Below, piece after piece: positions 38,866 through 50,870 of a stretch of 64,000 bases of DNA (position 1 is the stretch's first letter; each line of letters starts with the position of its first letter). The position numbers were made by a program, and so were the translations under genes. The notes beneath the pieces are model-generated. The model searched no databases and was not told the origin of the DNA. It saw only the letters and a program-made list of their open reading frames with translations. This DNA is from Panicum virgatum (taxonomy: Eukaryota; Streptophyta; Magnoliopsida; Poales; Poaceae): positions 10,037,900 through 10,101,899 of the forward strand of contig NC_053138.1 in NCBI RefSeq assembly GCF_016808335.1. Reading direction: 5' to 3'.

Positions 38866-39000
38866 TTGATACTTGATCCCATGTTTTGCAAGTACCAGAT
38901 ATTTTATCGGTACTTTATTCTAGTTACTTCTTGGTACTTCCCACCCTCAGCATTGTAGGATTTTACCTGATGGACGGCTTCTATTTTTTTCAATCATGGT
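38866..39000 (-). repeat. Dispersed repeat, copy 2 (inverted partner at 1.75 kb)
   Basis: Its reverse complement starts CCATGATTGAAAAAAATAGA and follows 1751-1866 closely (GCCGTCCATC, GGGAAGTACC, CTGGTACTT, ATGGGATCAAGTA). It sits directly beside the MITE at 38711-38863. Confidence 0.6.
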
Positions 39001-40281
39001 AACATTTCTCATTTTTCATATTCATACAAGGTTTAAGTGAAGAAAGTGATGTTATAAGAACTTGTGGAGAAGAAAGAGCCCTCTGCAGTGTTTGCGTGGT
39101 CCAATGACGAGAGTTAATTTGGTGTTATATTTGTTAAAACGACGTGCGAAGCTCCGAGATGGCGGTGAAAGGTTCGTGTTTGATAAAAATAGATTTTTTC
39201 TTTTTCAATGAAAATAGAATTTTATAGTGCGTGGTATTTTGATGTCCAAAGAATGTTTGGGCGAACGGAGTGATCATGCACCATAAAGTTCTATGAACAT
39301 TTCCAGCTTTTGTCCAGCCAAAAAAAAATACGAGAAGGAGAGAACGCGCGCTTCTGAAGGCATGTTTTTGATGGTTACTGTGTATACACCATTGGATGCC
39401 TCAACGTGAAGCGGTTCATTCCTAGTGTCCTCAGTAACCTCATGTTGCTTGATGACATCTCTCAATATCTCTCTTGAAGACCAGCGATATGGGTGAAGAA
39501 ATTCCACAGCAGCGCATCGTCTTTCTGCAGCAATATCTCAAACAACGTCTAGAGATGCGTGATCCTCCATAGGGTCATCTCCACTGGGTTTGCCAGGTTG
39601 ACAACCTTCAGAGTTGCGAGGGAGAGGGTGAAGTTTGATAGCATCTCTGCGACTGGTTTTTGCAAAGGTTCATGGATCGATTCTACTCCTTAAAACGATT
39701 CCAGATTCAGTATTGCAATAACACCATAATAAACCAGAGAACGTATAGTCAGTAAAAGGAAAGCTCTCTCGCCACCTATGATGAAAGAAAGCTGCGAGAA
39801 CTAAACGGGTAATGGCTAGGGTTCTGTCCAAATCTGCATTTCACATCGCTACCAAAATGAAATATTTGAAAAGCGCCGACTTTAGTTCACCAAGGCCTAG
39901 TCTGCCATAATGGAATGTTGATTCATCCTACTGAGCACAAATGTCTCATCTGTAAGATTGTTTATTAAGGGAAAGAAAGGTATAAAATGGAAACTAAACC
40001 TTCATATATAAGCTATTAGAAAAAAATAATTTCTGAAGCATTAACATAGGTAACAAATATGATAAAATTCACTTTTTAGATATTGATGCACATAGAACAA
40101 TTCATCTTCAGAAACATTGATGCATGCTGCTTCCCAGAAAGGCCCAGCCTCAAGAGCTTCTCGAAAGCATCTACATAGTCTTCGGCAGTTGGCACTCATC
40201 ATAATACAAAAGATTACTCTTCTTATGTCCGAGTTCATTCGCTAAGCTGCTGCAAGCTGAAGAAGCTTTTGCGTCTCTGCA

Positions 40282-40454
40282 ACCAGTGGCGGAGGTAGGA
40301 TGGGGGGCAAGGGGGGGCTGAATCAATGGAGTTGTTAATTTGCATGAAGATTTAATGGTGATTTAATATTTTTGCTACAGTATTTTAAGTGTGATAGTTG
40401 CTCTTAGGGGGGGGGGGCTGGAGCCCCCCAGCCCCCCCTTAGATCCGCTGCTGT
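40282..40454. mobile_element. Short inverted-ended repeat with G-run and C-run
   Basis: CAGTGGCGGAGGTAGG at the left roughly mirrors CTTAGATCCGCTGCTG at the right. Next to the right end, a run of nine G is followed by GCTGGAGCCCCCCAGCC. Grass genomes carry many such GTGGCGGA-ended units. It is non-coding. Confidence 0.5.
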
Positions 40455-40861
40455 TTGCAACGTCCTTGCTTATAACAGCATCAACATTTTAGATATTACC
40501 TGCTGTGTGTGGAAGGAACATCCCCAGCCAACCACCATTGCCCTTTCGTATAGGGTCCAAAAGCCTACTCAAGGTTAGGATATCTTCTGCCTTAAGCTGT
40601 CAGTATGTAGAAAAGGAATAAAATAGAGTGTTAACTGCACTGTAAAATCACAATTCATAACTGTAGATAATGGGCAGGTTGTTCTGCTACAAACCTTTTG
40701 AAGTCACTTTTTCAGTCGACTATGGTCTGAATGTTTTTTTAGACCTTTTATTATTGTTCTTAATGGATTCGAGGAGAATTTATTTTGAAGTGGTTTTACA
40801 GAAACATGGTACGCTGTTCCATTCAAACCAGACCTTGAAACGACACCATATATGCACAGTT

Positions 40862-40995
40862 AGGCTGTCTCCACCAAGGCCGTGCATATGGCCGTGCATA
40901 CACTGTTTGCGTATTGTTTTGCACTGTAGCAACACTGTTTACAGAGTGGAGTTTGAAATGAGGATGGGGATGGGGAGGGTTGTTGGAGACAGCCT
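40862..40995. mobile_element. 134-bp MITE
   Basis: The left end AGGCTGTCTCC is exactly mirrored by GGAGACAGCCT at the right. The interior has paired GTGCATA repeats. The flanking bases are T and TA, so a target duplication cannot be decided. Confidence 0.75.
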
Positions 40996-43900
40996 TAGCA
41001 AAGTACATTTCTACTATTGTGCATATATATATGCCCAACGTTGGTTAGGGGTGTTCTTGCCCAGCGTATTCCACCCTCCCCATTAAATTTTAGTGTAAAA
41101 ACACGCACTTTGACGGCTGATACATGTGTAGAAACACCCCTAAGGCCTTCCATATGACACATCTGTAGAAACTTGTGCTCCTTCAACAATCTAAGCATCA
41201 GAATTTCTAAATCACAAACACAGTAGTATAGACTCATAACGACAAAGATTGTAGATGCTATCTAGCAGCCAGATGCTAAAAGCTAGAAACAGTCACCATA
41301 TCGACTTAAGCAACATGGTCACAATTTGATAACCACAAGGATCATACAACACAATCATCTTCACTCTTCAGCCAAAATTAAGATAGGAACAATATATAGG
41401 TGTAGAAAGAGTAAACTGGAAAATAGTTTATATAGAAAGAAAATCTGCTAGGAGAAAAAGACGCAATGATGAAATTAGTAAATTAAACTGATGATGGTTC
41501 ACTTGGTCGGAAGCTCCTGTAAATGGAGGCTGCAATTGGCACAAGACCCAAAAGAGCGATCTGAATCTGGTCTGAGGTGCTTGTCCTGACAGTGATCTGC
41601 CCGCTCAGCTTGTTGTTCAGCGCAAGGCGAAGCACCATCCTTGAACCCCTTCCGATGGAGAACTGGGACTGCCAGTTAGCACCCAGAGCTAGGTCCTGTC
41701 GCCACTTCATCAGAGAGAGACCCAAGGTTGACCGAGACAGACCAATAGAATAATCTTTGTCCTTCAGAGATGCCTCCAACTTAGCTCCATATGCAGTGTC
41801 TCCTTGGGCTTGCATCGCACCAGTGCTAGCAACTAATGACAGGCTCTTCCCAAGAGAGAGTTGGTCCTCGACCTTCAGTCCAGTTGCCATAGTGTCACCC
41901 AGGAAAGTCACTAAGAATCCTCCAGTGGTCTCGTTCTTCTTCATATTCTTTATTTTGGTCTCACCATGGAGAATATATGCAGGTTGCCATCCAACGGTCT
42001 TGATGTCAAAACCTGCAAGTGATGATGCATTCTTTCCATACTTTGCTGCGATGGAAGAGTCCAAATGTATGCTGAATTCCGTCTTGTCCTTCGTGACCTG
42101 AACTGCTACATTTGCTGGGAACCTGTCAAGGATAGAAAGTTTCTCTTCCATGCTTACTCCATCATATCCATAGTCATGGTCCCACCCATGTGCATCCAAA
42201 ACTGGCCTTGCCAGGATAGTTGATGTTGGCTCCAGAAACCGGTACCGATATGTAGGATTGTCACAATCAAATGAAGGAGGAAGTACTATGTTAGGTAAGG
42301 GAACTGATACATTATCTAGGAGAGGATCCTGATCGTTTTCACCTGCGATGTTTGCATAACCATAATCATCCAAATCCGTTTCCCCCCTCTTCTTCATCTC
42401 CTTTAACTTGCATATCTCATCCTTCCATTGTTTCTTCTATTTTCTTGTAAGCCTTGCAAGCTTGAAGGGTAGAAGCCGATCATGTTTTTCTTCATCACCA
42501 TCTTGCTGTACATTAGAATAGTCATCTAATTCGGTATGGAAATCATCTTTATTGCCACTCTGCTCTGCTGAAAGTTTGGGGTGAGCTCTTGTTTGCAAGA
42601 GGGAGGACAACATGAAGGGAAGAGGCGAGAAGTGGAACCCAAAAAGCTCTATAGGATTAGGATCCTGAAACTTCAAAAGTGAGTTGGCTTCAGATAATAT
42701 CTTTGAGGAGTAGCACAAGAGCAACATCTGATGCCTCCAGCTTTGGCCATTTGGAAGCACTTTATGGCCCTCTTGATTTCTTCTGCAGGAAGGGTGGTTC
42801 TCAACAAGAGCTATCGGGTTCATCAAGCGCATATCTCCTGTAGCTTGCCTGATGGATTGATGGATAATGTGAGATCTTTGAGCCACTGAGACTTCATATG
42901 TCACCAGCGCACCATCGAGGCCTTCAGGAGGATCAGAAGCAGCATGTGTGAGAGCAACAACAGCGTTGAACCATATGGATGACCCAAGAACAGAAGTAAT
43001 GGTTTTCAAAAGAGGCAGATCATTGAGATCACGGCTCGAACTATCGAGACGATCCACGTATAGAATGATATCTGGGGGGCATTTCTTGGTATATTTCTTA
43101 ATAGTAGCAAGAATCTTTCTGTTTGATCCTTGATCCATCACGCTAGCTTGAAAACCTGGTGTGTCAATGATTCTAATCTTGATACCATGCACATCACCAA
43201 CATATTCCTGCACACTAGTAGTTGCTGAGCTAAAGGCATCAGTCTTTGATTTATCTTCACCAAATATAGAATTGATAGTTGCACTTTTGCCAACTCCAGT
43301 CTTCCCAAGAACAAGTATATTGCATGTAAAGTTTAGATCCTCTTTTCCCTCTGCTTCAAGAATCAAGGCCTTGTTTCGCGCATTATCAAGACTGAAATCT
43401 TGGTTTGTCTGCCTTCCATGCATGTGAATGAAACCCTCAACAAGGCTTAGACGGTACAACACTTGTGATGTTACTGTTTCTTCAAAGGTAGCTCCCAATC
43501 TATAAACCAGACGTAGAAAATTTACCCGAATCAACTCAACCTTGTTGTGTAAGTTCTTTTCTTCTTCAGTCATCTCTTTAGTAGGGTCAGCAGTAACCGC
43601 TAGTTTTGTAGAACTAAATAGGTTCGACTGGGCATGTTGGCAAGGTGCAACTGGCATCAGAGAAAGGGTTGATGATCCCAGACTGGCTGGTTCATCTATA
43701 GTGAGTATTCTGGAGCCATCTTGGGAAGAAACTGTGATATTTCCATATGAGGTTCCACTTGTTGCCCCTTCCAGAAGAGCTGCCAGGGTAGCAGAATCAA
43801 ACCCCTTCTTATCCACATCATCATTATCACCATCCTCTTTAGAGTCATCAAGCATATTCTGTCTATCCATGATATTGGTGAAGTCTCTTAAGCCAGACAA

Positions 43901-44467
43901 ACTACCACTTGAGAAGCCTTCTTCAAACTCCTTTATAGTCTGCTTCATAGATTCAATACTCTTTAAGATTGCAATCCGTGTAGGATCTGTGTTAGAATTG
44001 GCTCGATGATCAAGTTTATAAGTCTCATTGCCAACACTATCCTCATCAGTTGTCATAGCCTTAATTGTGTCATCATCATCAAACTCATCCTCACAATTAA
44101 TGACTCTATAAGAACATTCACTCTCCTTAACATCATTGTTCTTCTTACTTGATTCTGGTGCCAACTCTTGAGTCAAGATACGATCAGCCTTAGTAGAAGT
44201 AACATTTTCAATCTCCATTAGCTTCTCAACATTAGTTGCTTCTATTACAGCAGCAACATGTTCAACCTCTATATACTTCTTGACATCAACATCTTCTATC
44301 ACAATAGCGACATTTTGAACCTTTGAAGGCTTCTCAATACTTGCATCTTCAACCACTTTACTTGTGGTTTTGTGACCTCCGGCATACTGCTCGATCCCAA
44401 GACTATCCTCGAGCACACAATTTGTACTTGCTGGAGCAGCCTCCTCGATGAATTCATTATTTACAAC

Positions 44468-47400
44468 CTGAATTGGTACATTAATTGAATTATTTACATT
44501 TCTAGTAGCACCAATACTATTAGAAAAATATTAGATGGAGGATGTACACTTACCATTGTACTTGCTTCGCTCATTGAAACATCAACAACCATCTCTGTTG
44601 ATTCTTTCAGGGCTTTTTCACCTCCCATGGCCACCATATCATTGCTTGCTTGCTTTCGATAGTCCAATTCTGTATTACCTTCAGCAAAAGGTGCTAACTT
44701 ATCTTCTAGTTCTATAGCCTCAATATTAATAACAGAGACTTCAGTCATTTTTTTCTTGCCCAATTGGCCACCATGCTTGCTTCTAGACCCTACCTCCTTG
44801 ACCTTCTCACCTTCTGGCTCCGGCTTCTTCTTCTCAACCACTGCAGATTCCACATCATCTGCTACATTATTCACAACCTTTGCATGTGCCATAACACCTA
44901 CTTCCTCCTCCTCCTCCCATAATCCACCTCTCATATCACCTTCTGGCGCATTAGGTGAAGCCAAAGAAGCTTCCCCCTCCCCCAATTCACTATTCTCTAG
45001 ATTGGAATCCATTGTAAGTATTGGAACCGGTTCCACCATAGAGACGATAGCATCTGTATCTTGCACCGGTTTCCTACTTACCACAACACTTTCAACCTCT
45101 TTATGCATCTTGAAATCAATGTCTTCTATCGCATCAACAAAATTTTTAAACTTTAAAGGTTTCTTGACACCAATATCATCCACAACTTCATTTGTAGTTT
45201 GTCCTTCGACATTCTGTTGAATCCAAGGACTATCCTCGAACATAATATTTGCACTTGATGAAACAACTTCCTCTGTGCTTCCATCATTCACAACCTATAT
45301 TGTTGCATTAACAGAATTATTTATATTTCTAATAGCACTAATACTATTAGTAAAAATTAATTGATGATGCTCACTTACCACTATACTCGTTTTTCTTATT
45401 GGAACATCAACAACCTTCGGCACTAATTCTTCCAAAGCTTCTTCACCTTCCATAACCATTATATTGTTACTTGATTCTTTCTGATAACTTAACTCAACAT
45501 TAGCTTCAGTAATGGAGATTAGTTTATCCTCTATTTCAGCAGCCTCAATGCAAACAATGGAAACTTTAGCCTCTTTTCTCTCTCCCAATTTTTCACCATC
45601 CCCGTCTCCAAATACTACCTCCTCAACCTTCTCACCTTCTGGTTCTAGCTTTTCATCCTTAGCCACTGCTATTTCTACATCATCCGCTACCTTACTCGCA
45701 TCCTCAACCTTCTCACCTTCTAGTTCTGGCTTCTCATCCTTAGCCACTGCAATTTCTACATCATCCGCTACCTTACTCACAACCTCTGCTTTTATGGTAG
45801 CATCTACTTCCTCATTCTGCCGCTTCTTCTGAAATTCACCTCTCAACTCACCTTCCGGTACATTAGGTGAAGTTAGAGAAGCATCCATCTCCCCTAATTT
45901 ACCATCCTCCAACTTGTACTCCGCTGTTGAAGTTGGCATTGGTTTTACCATAGAGACGATAACTTCCACATCTTGCACTTTCTGTACCCTGCTGACATCA
46001 TCCATGATTTTTGTATGCTTCTTGACATCAATATCGTCTTCACCTACATCAGCAATATTGTCAACCACTGTATGCTCCTCGACACCAACTCCTTCTACTG
46101 CATCAATAATATTTCTACATTCTGAAGGCTTCTTGTCCTCACCATCTTCCACCACTTCATTTGCAGTTGCCTGGTATTCAACATTTTGTCCAATCCCATA
46201 ACTATCATTGAGCATATTGTCTGCAGTTGCTACCGCAACCTTCTCCATGCTTCCATCATTCATAATCTGGATTGTTACATCAATTTAATTATTTTTATTC
46301 CTAAAAACAATAACACTATTAGAATAAAAAAATAGATTGAGGATGCTTACTAACCATTGTACTTGCTTCGCTTGTTGGAACATAAATATCCTTCTCTGTT
46401 AATTGTTTTGAGGCTTCTTCAATGGTGACCTCAACCACTTTTACCTCACCCAATTTTTCGCCATCTCCACCTTTAGATCCTACTTTCTCAACCTTCTCAC
46501 ATTCTGGTTCCAGATTCTCCTCAACCACTGCAGATTCTGCATCGTTTGCTAACTTATTTGTGACCTTTCCTTCCACTGCACCACCTACTTCCTCCTCTTG
46601 CTCCTCCTCCTGCAATTCATCTATTTTCTCATCTTCTGGCGCATCATGTGAATTCAGAGAAACATCTGCCCCCCACACTTCACCTTTCATCGATTTGGAC
46701 TCCACCGTTGGCATTGGTGTAAGTTCCACCACAAAGTTAACAGATTCTGTATCCTGCATTGCCAGTTTTCCCGCTAGCATCATCCTTCACAACCTCAGTA
46801 TGCTTCTCGATATCAATACCTCCTACTACCGTAACAATATTTTGAACCTCTTTATGCTTCTTGACGCCTACATCTTCCACCACATCAACAATATTTTTAA
46901 ACTCTAAAGGCTTCTCGACACCAATAACTTCCACCACTTCATTTGTAGTTGTCCGACCTTCATCATTCCGCTCAATCCCAAGACTATCCTCAAACATATA
47001 GTCTGCACTTCCTAGAGAAACCTCCTTTATGCTTTGACCATTTATATCCTGAATTGGTGCATAAATTAAATTATTTGCATTTCTAGCAGCAACAACACTA
47101 TTAGAAAAAAATTAGACCAAGGATGTTCACTTACCACCGTACTCACTTTGTTTATTGGCATATCAACAGCCTTCTCTATTGACTTTTCTTGGGTTTCTTC
47201 ACCTCCCACAACCACTATATCATCACTTGCTTCTTTACGATAACTCAATTCACCATTATCTTTTTCAAAATGGTCTAACTTATCCTCTTGTTCAGCAGCC
47301 TCAACGATAAAAATAGAGACCTTAGTTTCTTTTTTCTCATCCAATTTCCCACCATCCTGGCCTCTAGATCCTATCACCCCAACCTCTTCACCATCTGGTT

Positions 47401-48029
47401 TCATGTTCTCCTCCCCATTCGTAGCATATTCTATATCATTTACTACCTTATCCGCAACCTTTGCTTCCTCCATTGCACCTATTTCCTCCTCCTGTTGCCC
47501 CTCTTGTAATCGACTTCTTTCATCACCTTCTGACACATTATGTGAATATAGAGAAGCATCCTCATTCCTCAATTCACAGTCCTCTGACTTGGACTCCACC
47601 GCTATCATTGGCATCGGTTCCATGACAGAAACGACGATTTCTATTTCCTGTGCTTCCAGTTCTTCACTGACATCATTTTTCATATCCTCTGTATGCTTCT
47701 TGATATCAATATCTTCTTCTACTATATCAATAATATTTTCAACCATTGTAAGCTTCTCGACACCAATTTCTTCTACCGCATTGATAATATTTTCAAATTT
47801 TGAAAGCTTCACGGCACCAACATCTCCCACCACTTCATTTGAGGTCATCTGGCGTTTGGCATTTTGTTCAATCCTAGGAATATCCTTGAGCATATTGTCT
47901 ACAGTTGCTAGAGCAAAGGTCTCTATGCTTCCATCATTCACTATCTAGATTGGTACATGAGTTAAATTATTTGTAGTTCTATTTGCACTGACACTATTAG
48001 GAAAAAATAGATTGTGGATGCTCACTTAC
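44468..48029 (-). repeat. Tandem exon-duplication array in the TOC acidic domain
   Basis: Consecutive exons start with variants of VVNDGS-E, followed by NML-DS-GI-QN, NEVV-D-GV-KP and VE-I blocks. They end with EAST-VV before a GTAAGT-type donor. Introns are 48029-47945, 47134-47049, 46354-46267, 45378-45295 and 44553-44468, that is 84-88 nt, all in phase 0 and themselves similar (an AATAGTATTAGTG-like core). Exon lengths are 810, 694, 888 and 741 nt between the first and last exons. Confidence 0.88.
45623..45785 (-). repeat. 81-bp tandem duplication inside one TOC repeat exon
   Basis: The 27-residue segment with KVADDVEIAVAKDEK and EGEKVE occurs twice in a row, with a period of 81 bp. The two copies differ at only a few bases, so the duplication is recent. 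It keeps the reading frame. Confidence 0.9.
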
Positions 48030-49018
48030 CACCGTACTCGCTTCTCTTGTTTGAACATCAACATCCTTCTCCGTTGGGCCTTCTAAACATTCTAGACCTC
48101 TCGTGATCATTGTATCATCACTTGCTTCCTTCTGATAATCCAATTCACCATTAAGTTCAGTAAAAAAGGTTACCTTATCCACTGGTTCAACAACCTCAAT
48201 AGTAATAACAGAGATCTCAGTCTCTCTTACCTCACCCAATTTGCCTCCATCATGACCTCCAGATCCTACCTCCTTAACCTTATCACCTTGTGTTTCTGAC
48301 TTCACCTTAGCCGCTACATATTCTGCATCATCTTCTATCATTTCCACAACCTTTGCTTCCACCACAATACCTGACTTGCTCCACCTCCTCCTGTTGCTCC
48401 TCTTGCAATTCACCTCCCTCCTCACCTTTCAGCACATTAGTTGAAGATAGGGAATCATCCTCTTCCCTTACTTCATCATTCTCTAACTTCAACTGCACCA
48501 TTAGTGTTGGTGTTGATTCTAGCACACATGCAACATCTTTCATATCATGCATCGCCGGTACCTCGCCAACATCAGCATTCATTGCCTCCGCTATGCCCAA
48601 GCTTCCACCTTTAGAATACTCCTTTACTTCTTCCACCTCCCCACAATTATGCTCTCCTATGTCGCCCTCTGCCTCACCGTCCACGACCTCCAAACCTGTA
48701 AAACACCTACCTTTCCCTTCCCATACCACATCTTTCATCTTCTTCTCTTCCTCATTCACCATGATCTTCTTGAATACCTCCTTCCCTTCCTCAACCACCG
48801 CTAGCAGCTCGACTTTCTTGGATGCCTCCTCTATCGGGGCCGGATTCTCATCCACTATGGGAGCGAGTGATGCCACTTCATTAGTGGTGGCTACGACCGA
48901 CTCAACTTTCTTAGGTGGCTCCTCCTCAGTCACCGCTGAAGCGGGTTTCTGTTCCTCCATGAACACGACTAGAGTGTCGTTACTAGTGGTGGCTATCGGT
49001 GTTGCTTGCTGCACCTAG

Positions 49019-49940
49019 CAAGAACGAAGCAAGGAAAAAATAGCAACAACAATAATAGGATTCGAGGAAGAGGGCTAGGAAGGTGATGGGAAAATAAGGT
49101 GAGGATTTAGGCCAGACTAGGCTGTGTGTTGGGATAAATTATCTCCCTAATATTTATAGACGGATTTCTTCCAATGGAAGTTTTTTAGCTGGAAGACATA
49201 TATTCTTTTCTGTTTGGTTTGCCGTGTAAATTTTGGGAGGGGATGGTGCTAGACAACTCACAACAACACAAATTATGGTAAGATGGCTATGCACGCAAGT
49301 AAAGCTAGGGATGAAGATGACGATGAAATGATATAGTGCCTTTTGCCCCTCTCTTTTTGCTACTTTATTTTGCTTTGCTAGGTGCAGTACATATGCTGTG
49401 GTTTGTTTGTTGGTTTTTGTGGCATCTATCATTAAGCTTTTCAGCTATTTCGGTGGAAATGTGCTTTTGGTTTGATTTGGCATGCAAGTCTAGGAGAAGA
49501 TAGTGTCACACAATTATATAGGACAAGGAGCCAAATAGGTGAGATGACAAGGCAAGCAAGCAAATCTAGGGGCGATGATGATCATAAGATAGTCTCTTTT
49601 TCTTCTTTTGCTACATTTTGGTTTGGTTTGCAAGTCTAGGAAAAGATAGTGTCACACAACTATATGAGACAAGGAGCCAAATAGGTGAGATGACAAGGCA
49701 AGCAAGCAAATCTAGGGGCGACGATGATTATAAGATAGTCTTTTTTTCTTCTTTTGCTACCTTTATTTGCGTTTTGTGTTGCATAGTTTATGTTGTGCTG
49801 GATATTTTAATTTTTTCCTTCAGGTTTGGATTTTTGTTGCTTTTATAATTTAAATATTTACATTCTGTAGTTCACAGGAAGAAGCATCTTGTTATACAAT
49901 TCTACACATAGTTTTAGTGCCTTTGGTATTTGCATTATTA
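49019..49940. other. TOC upstream region with duplicated segment A
   Basis: The first 150 bp probably contain the TOC promoter and a possible leader exon. From 49241 onward the sequence (GTGCTAGACAACT, GAAGATGACGATGAAATGAT, TTTGCTTTGCTAGGTGCA) is repeated at 50397-50870. Inside copy A, a unit of about 150 bp beginning TTTGGTTTG.TTGGCATGCAA or equivalent is tandemly doubled (about 49468-49618 and 49619-49765). No gene was seen. Confidence 0.6.
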
Positions 49941-49942
49941 TA

Positions 49943-50199
49943 TACTCCCTCCATATTGTAAAGAAAGTCATTTTTGGACATCGAAAGGGTCTCCAAAAAC
50001 AACTTTGATCATAATATTTTTACTATAAAAATTTATAAAATATAGTCAATATTACGAAACTACATTTCAAGATGAATCTACTTACAACACTTTCATATTT
50101 TCTAACTGAACATAAAAAAATATTTGTAGTCATAGTGTAAAATAATATTTGACTTAAGATAAAATTAAAACGACTTCTTTTATAATATGGAGGGACTAT
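49943..50199. mobile_element. Stowaway-like MITE (257 bp)
   Basis: TACTCCCTCCATATTGTAAA at the left pairs with TTATAATATGGAGGGACTA at the right. Inner segments (AAGTCATTTTTGG and GACTTCTTTT) also pair loosely. It separates the two halves of the duplicated region. Confidence 0.85.
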
Positions 50200-50396
50200 T
50201 ACTCTTTTAGTGGTTGACGATACGAGTTTTCTAGAACATTATGTATTGTAAAAATATCTAGCTAGTGTTAAAAATCTTGGATCAAGCATTACATAAATTG
50301 TTCAATCCATGGACTACAAGTTACATATGCTATGATGATTTTTTAAATATTTGAACGCTTCAATCATGCTTAGGTTTTCAAATTTAGAGTTGAGGC

Positions 50397-50870
50397 TTTG
50401 GTGCTAGACAACTGCACAAGAACATAGATTATGGTGACATGGCTGGGCAGACATGCAAGCAAAGCTAGGAATGAAGATGACAATGAAATGATATAGTGCT
50501 TTTTGCCCCTTGTTTTTGCTGCTTTTGTTTTGCTTTGCTGGATGAACCACATATGTTTTGTTTGTGTGTTGGTCATCTTTGAAGCATCCATCATCAAGCT
50601 TTTTAGATCTTTTGGTGGAAAATGTACTTTTAGTTTGGTTTGGTTTGTAATCTAGGAAAAGATAGTGTCACATAGCTATACAACATAAAGAAGCCAAATG
50701 GGTAAGATGACAAGGGAAGCAAGCAAATTTAGGAGCAAAGGTGATGATAAGGTAGTCTTTTTTTTCTTTTGCTACTTTATTTTACTTTTTTGTTGATCAA
50801 TATATGTTGTGATGGATGTTTTTTCTTTTGGGTTTGGGATTTTTGTTGCTTTTATAATTTACATACTCCT
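50397..50870 (+). repeat. Duplicated segment B (copy of 49241-49870)
   Basis: It repeats, in the same orientation, the order GGTGCTAGACAACT, GCAAGCAAAGCTAGGAATGA, AAATGATATAGTGC, then GAAAAGATAGTGTCACA and GGTAGTCTTTTTTTTC. Unlike copy A it has only one copy of the inner 150-bp unit. Divergence is moderate, so the duplication is not very recent. Confidence 0.75.

Larger units (their letters stand above)
38016..41482. other. Repeat-bearing intergenic DNA between REF/SRPP and TOC genes
   Basis: It contains the three short mobile elements and the dispersed repeat listed separately, plus a 22-bp doublet at 38574-38611 (TGTTTGTTGGAAATAACGT). Between 39240 and 40240, minus-strand frames of 65-77 codons could be remains of a decayed gene, but stops interrupt them and I recognise no family. 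Confidence 0.5.
41483..49014 (-). pseudogene. TOC159/TOC132-family chloroplast import receptor, reading frame broken
   Basis: Toc159-type GTPases sit in the outer plastid envelope and receive precursor proteins. Exons inferred from splice sites and homology are 49014-48030, 47944-47135, 47048-46355, 46266-45379, 45294-44554 and 44467-41483. The first five exons and the head of the last encode a Glu/Asp/Val-rich acidic domain. The last exon holds the GTPase domain, with the P-loop GKTGVGKS at 43306-43283, DTPGF, and VALTHAASDPPEG. It also holds a well-preserved membrane domain ending YRSFRPSEPSSV. Three defects are visible: an in-frame TAG at 42439-42437 just before KKQWKDEICKLKEMKKRG; one extra base in exon 49014-48030; one extra base in exon 47048-46355. 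Family members normally have about 20 more residues around the TAG. The GTG at 49014 follows an AG acceptor, so an upstream first exon is likely. The first internal ATG is at 48960. Confidence 0.65.

Noticed and set aside
39274..40238. Minus-strand frames of 77 and 65 codons as a gene
   Set aside because: They are separated by stops, have no recognisable family and lack consistent splice sites; at most decayed remnants.
42437..42498. Short intron that would remove the TOC in-frame TAG
   Set aside because: The GT...AG pair is 62 nt long, which shifts the frame and is below usual plant intron size.
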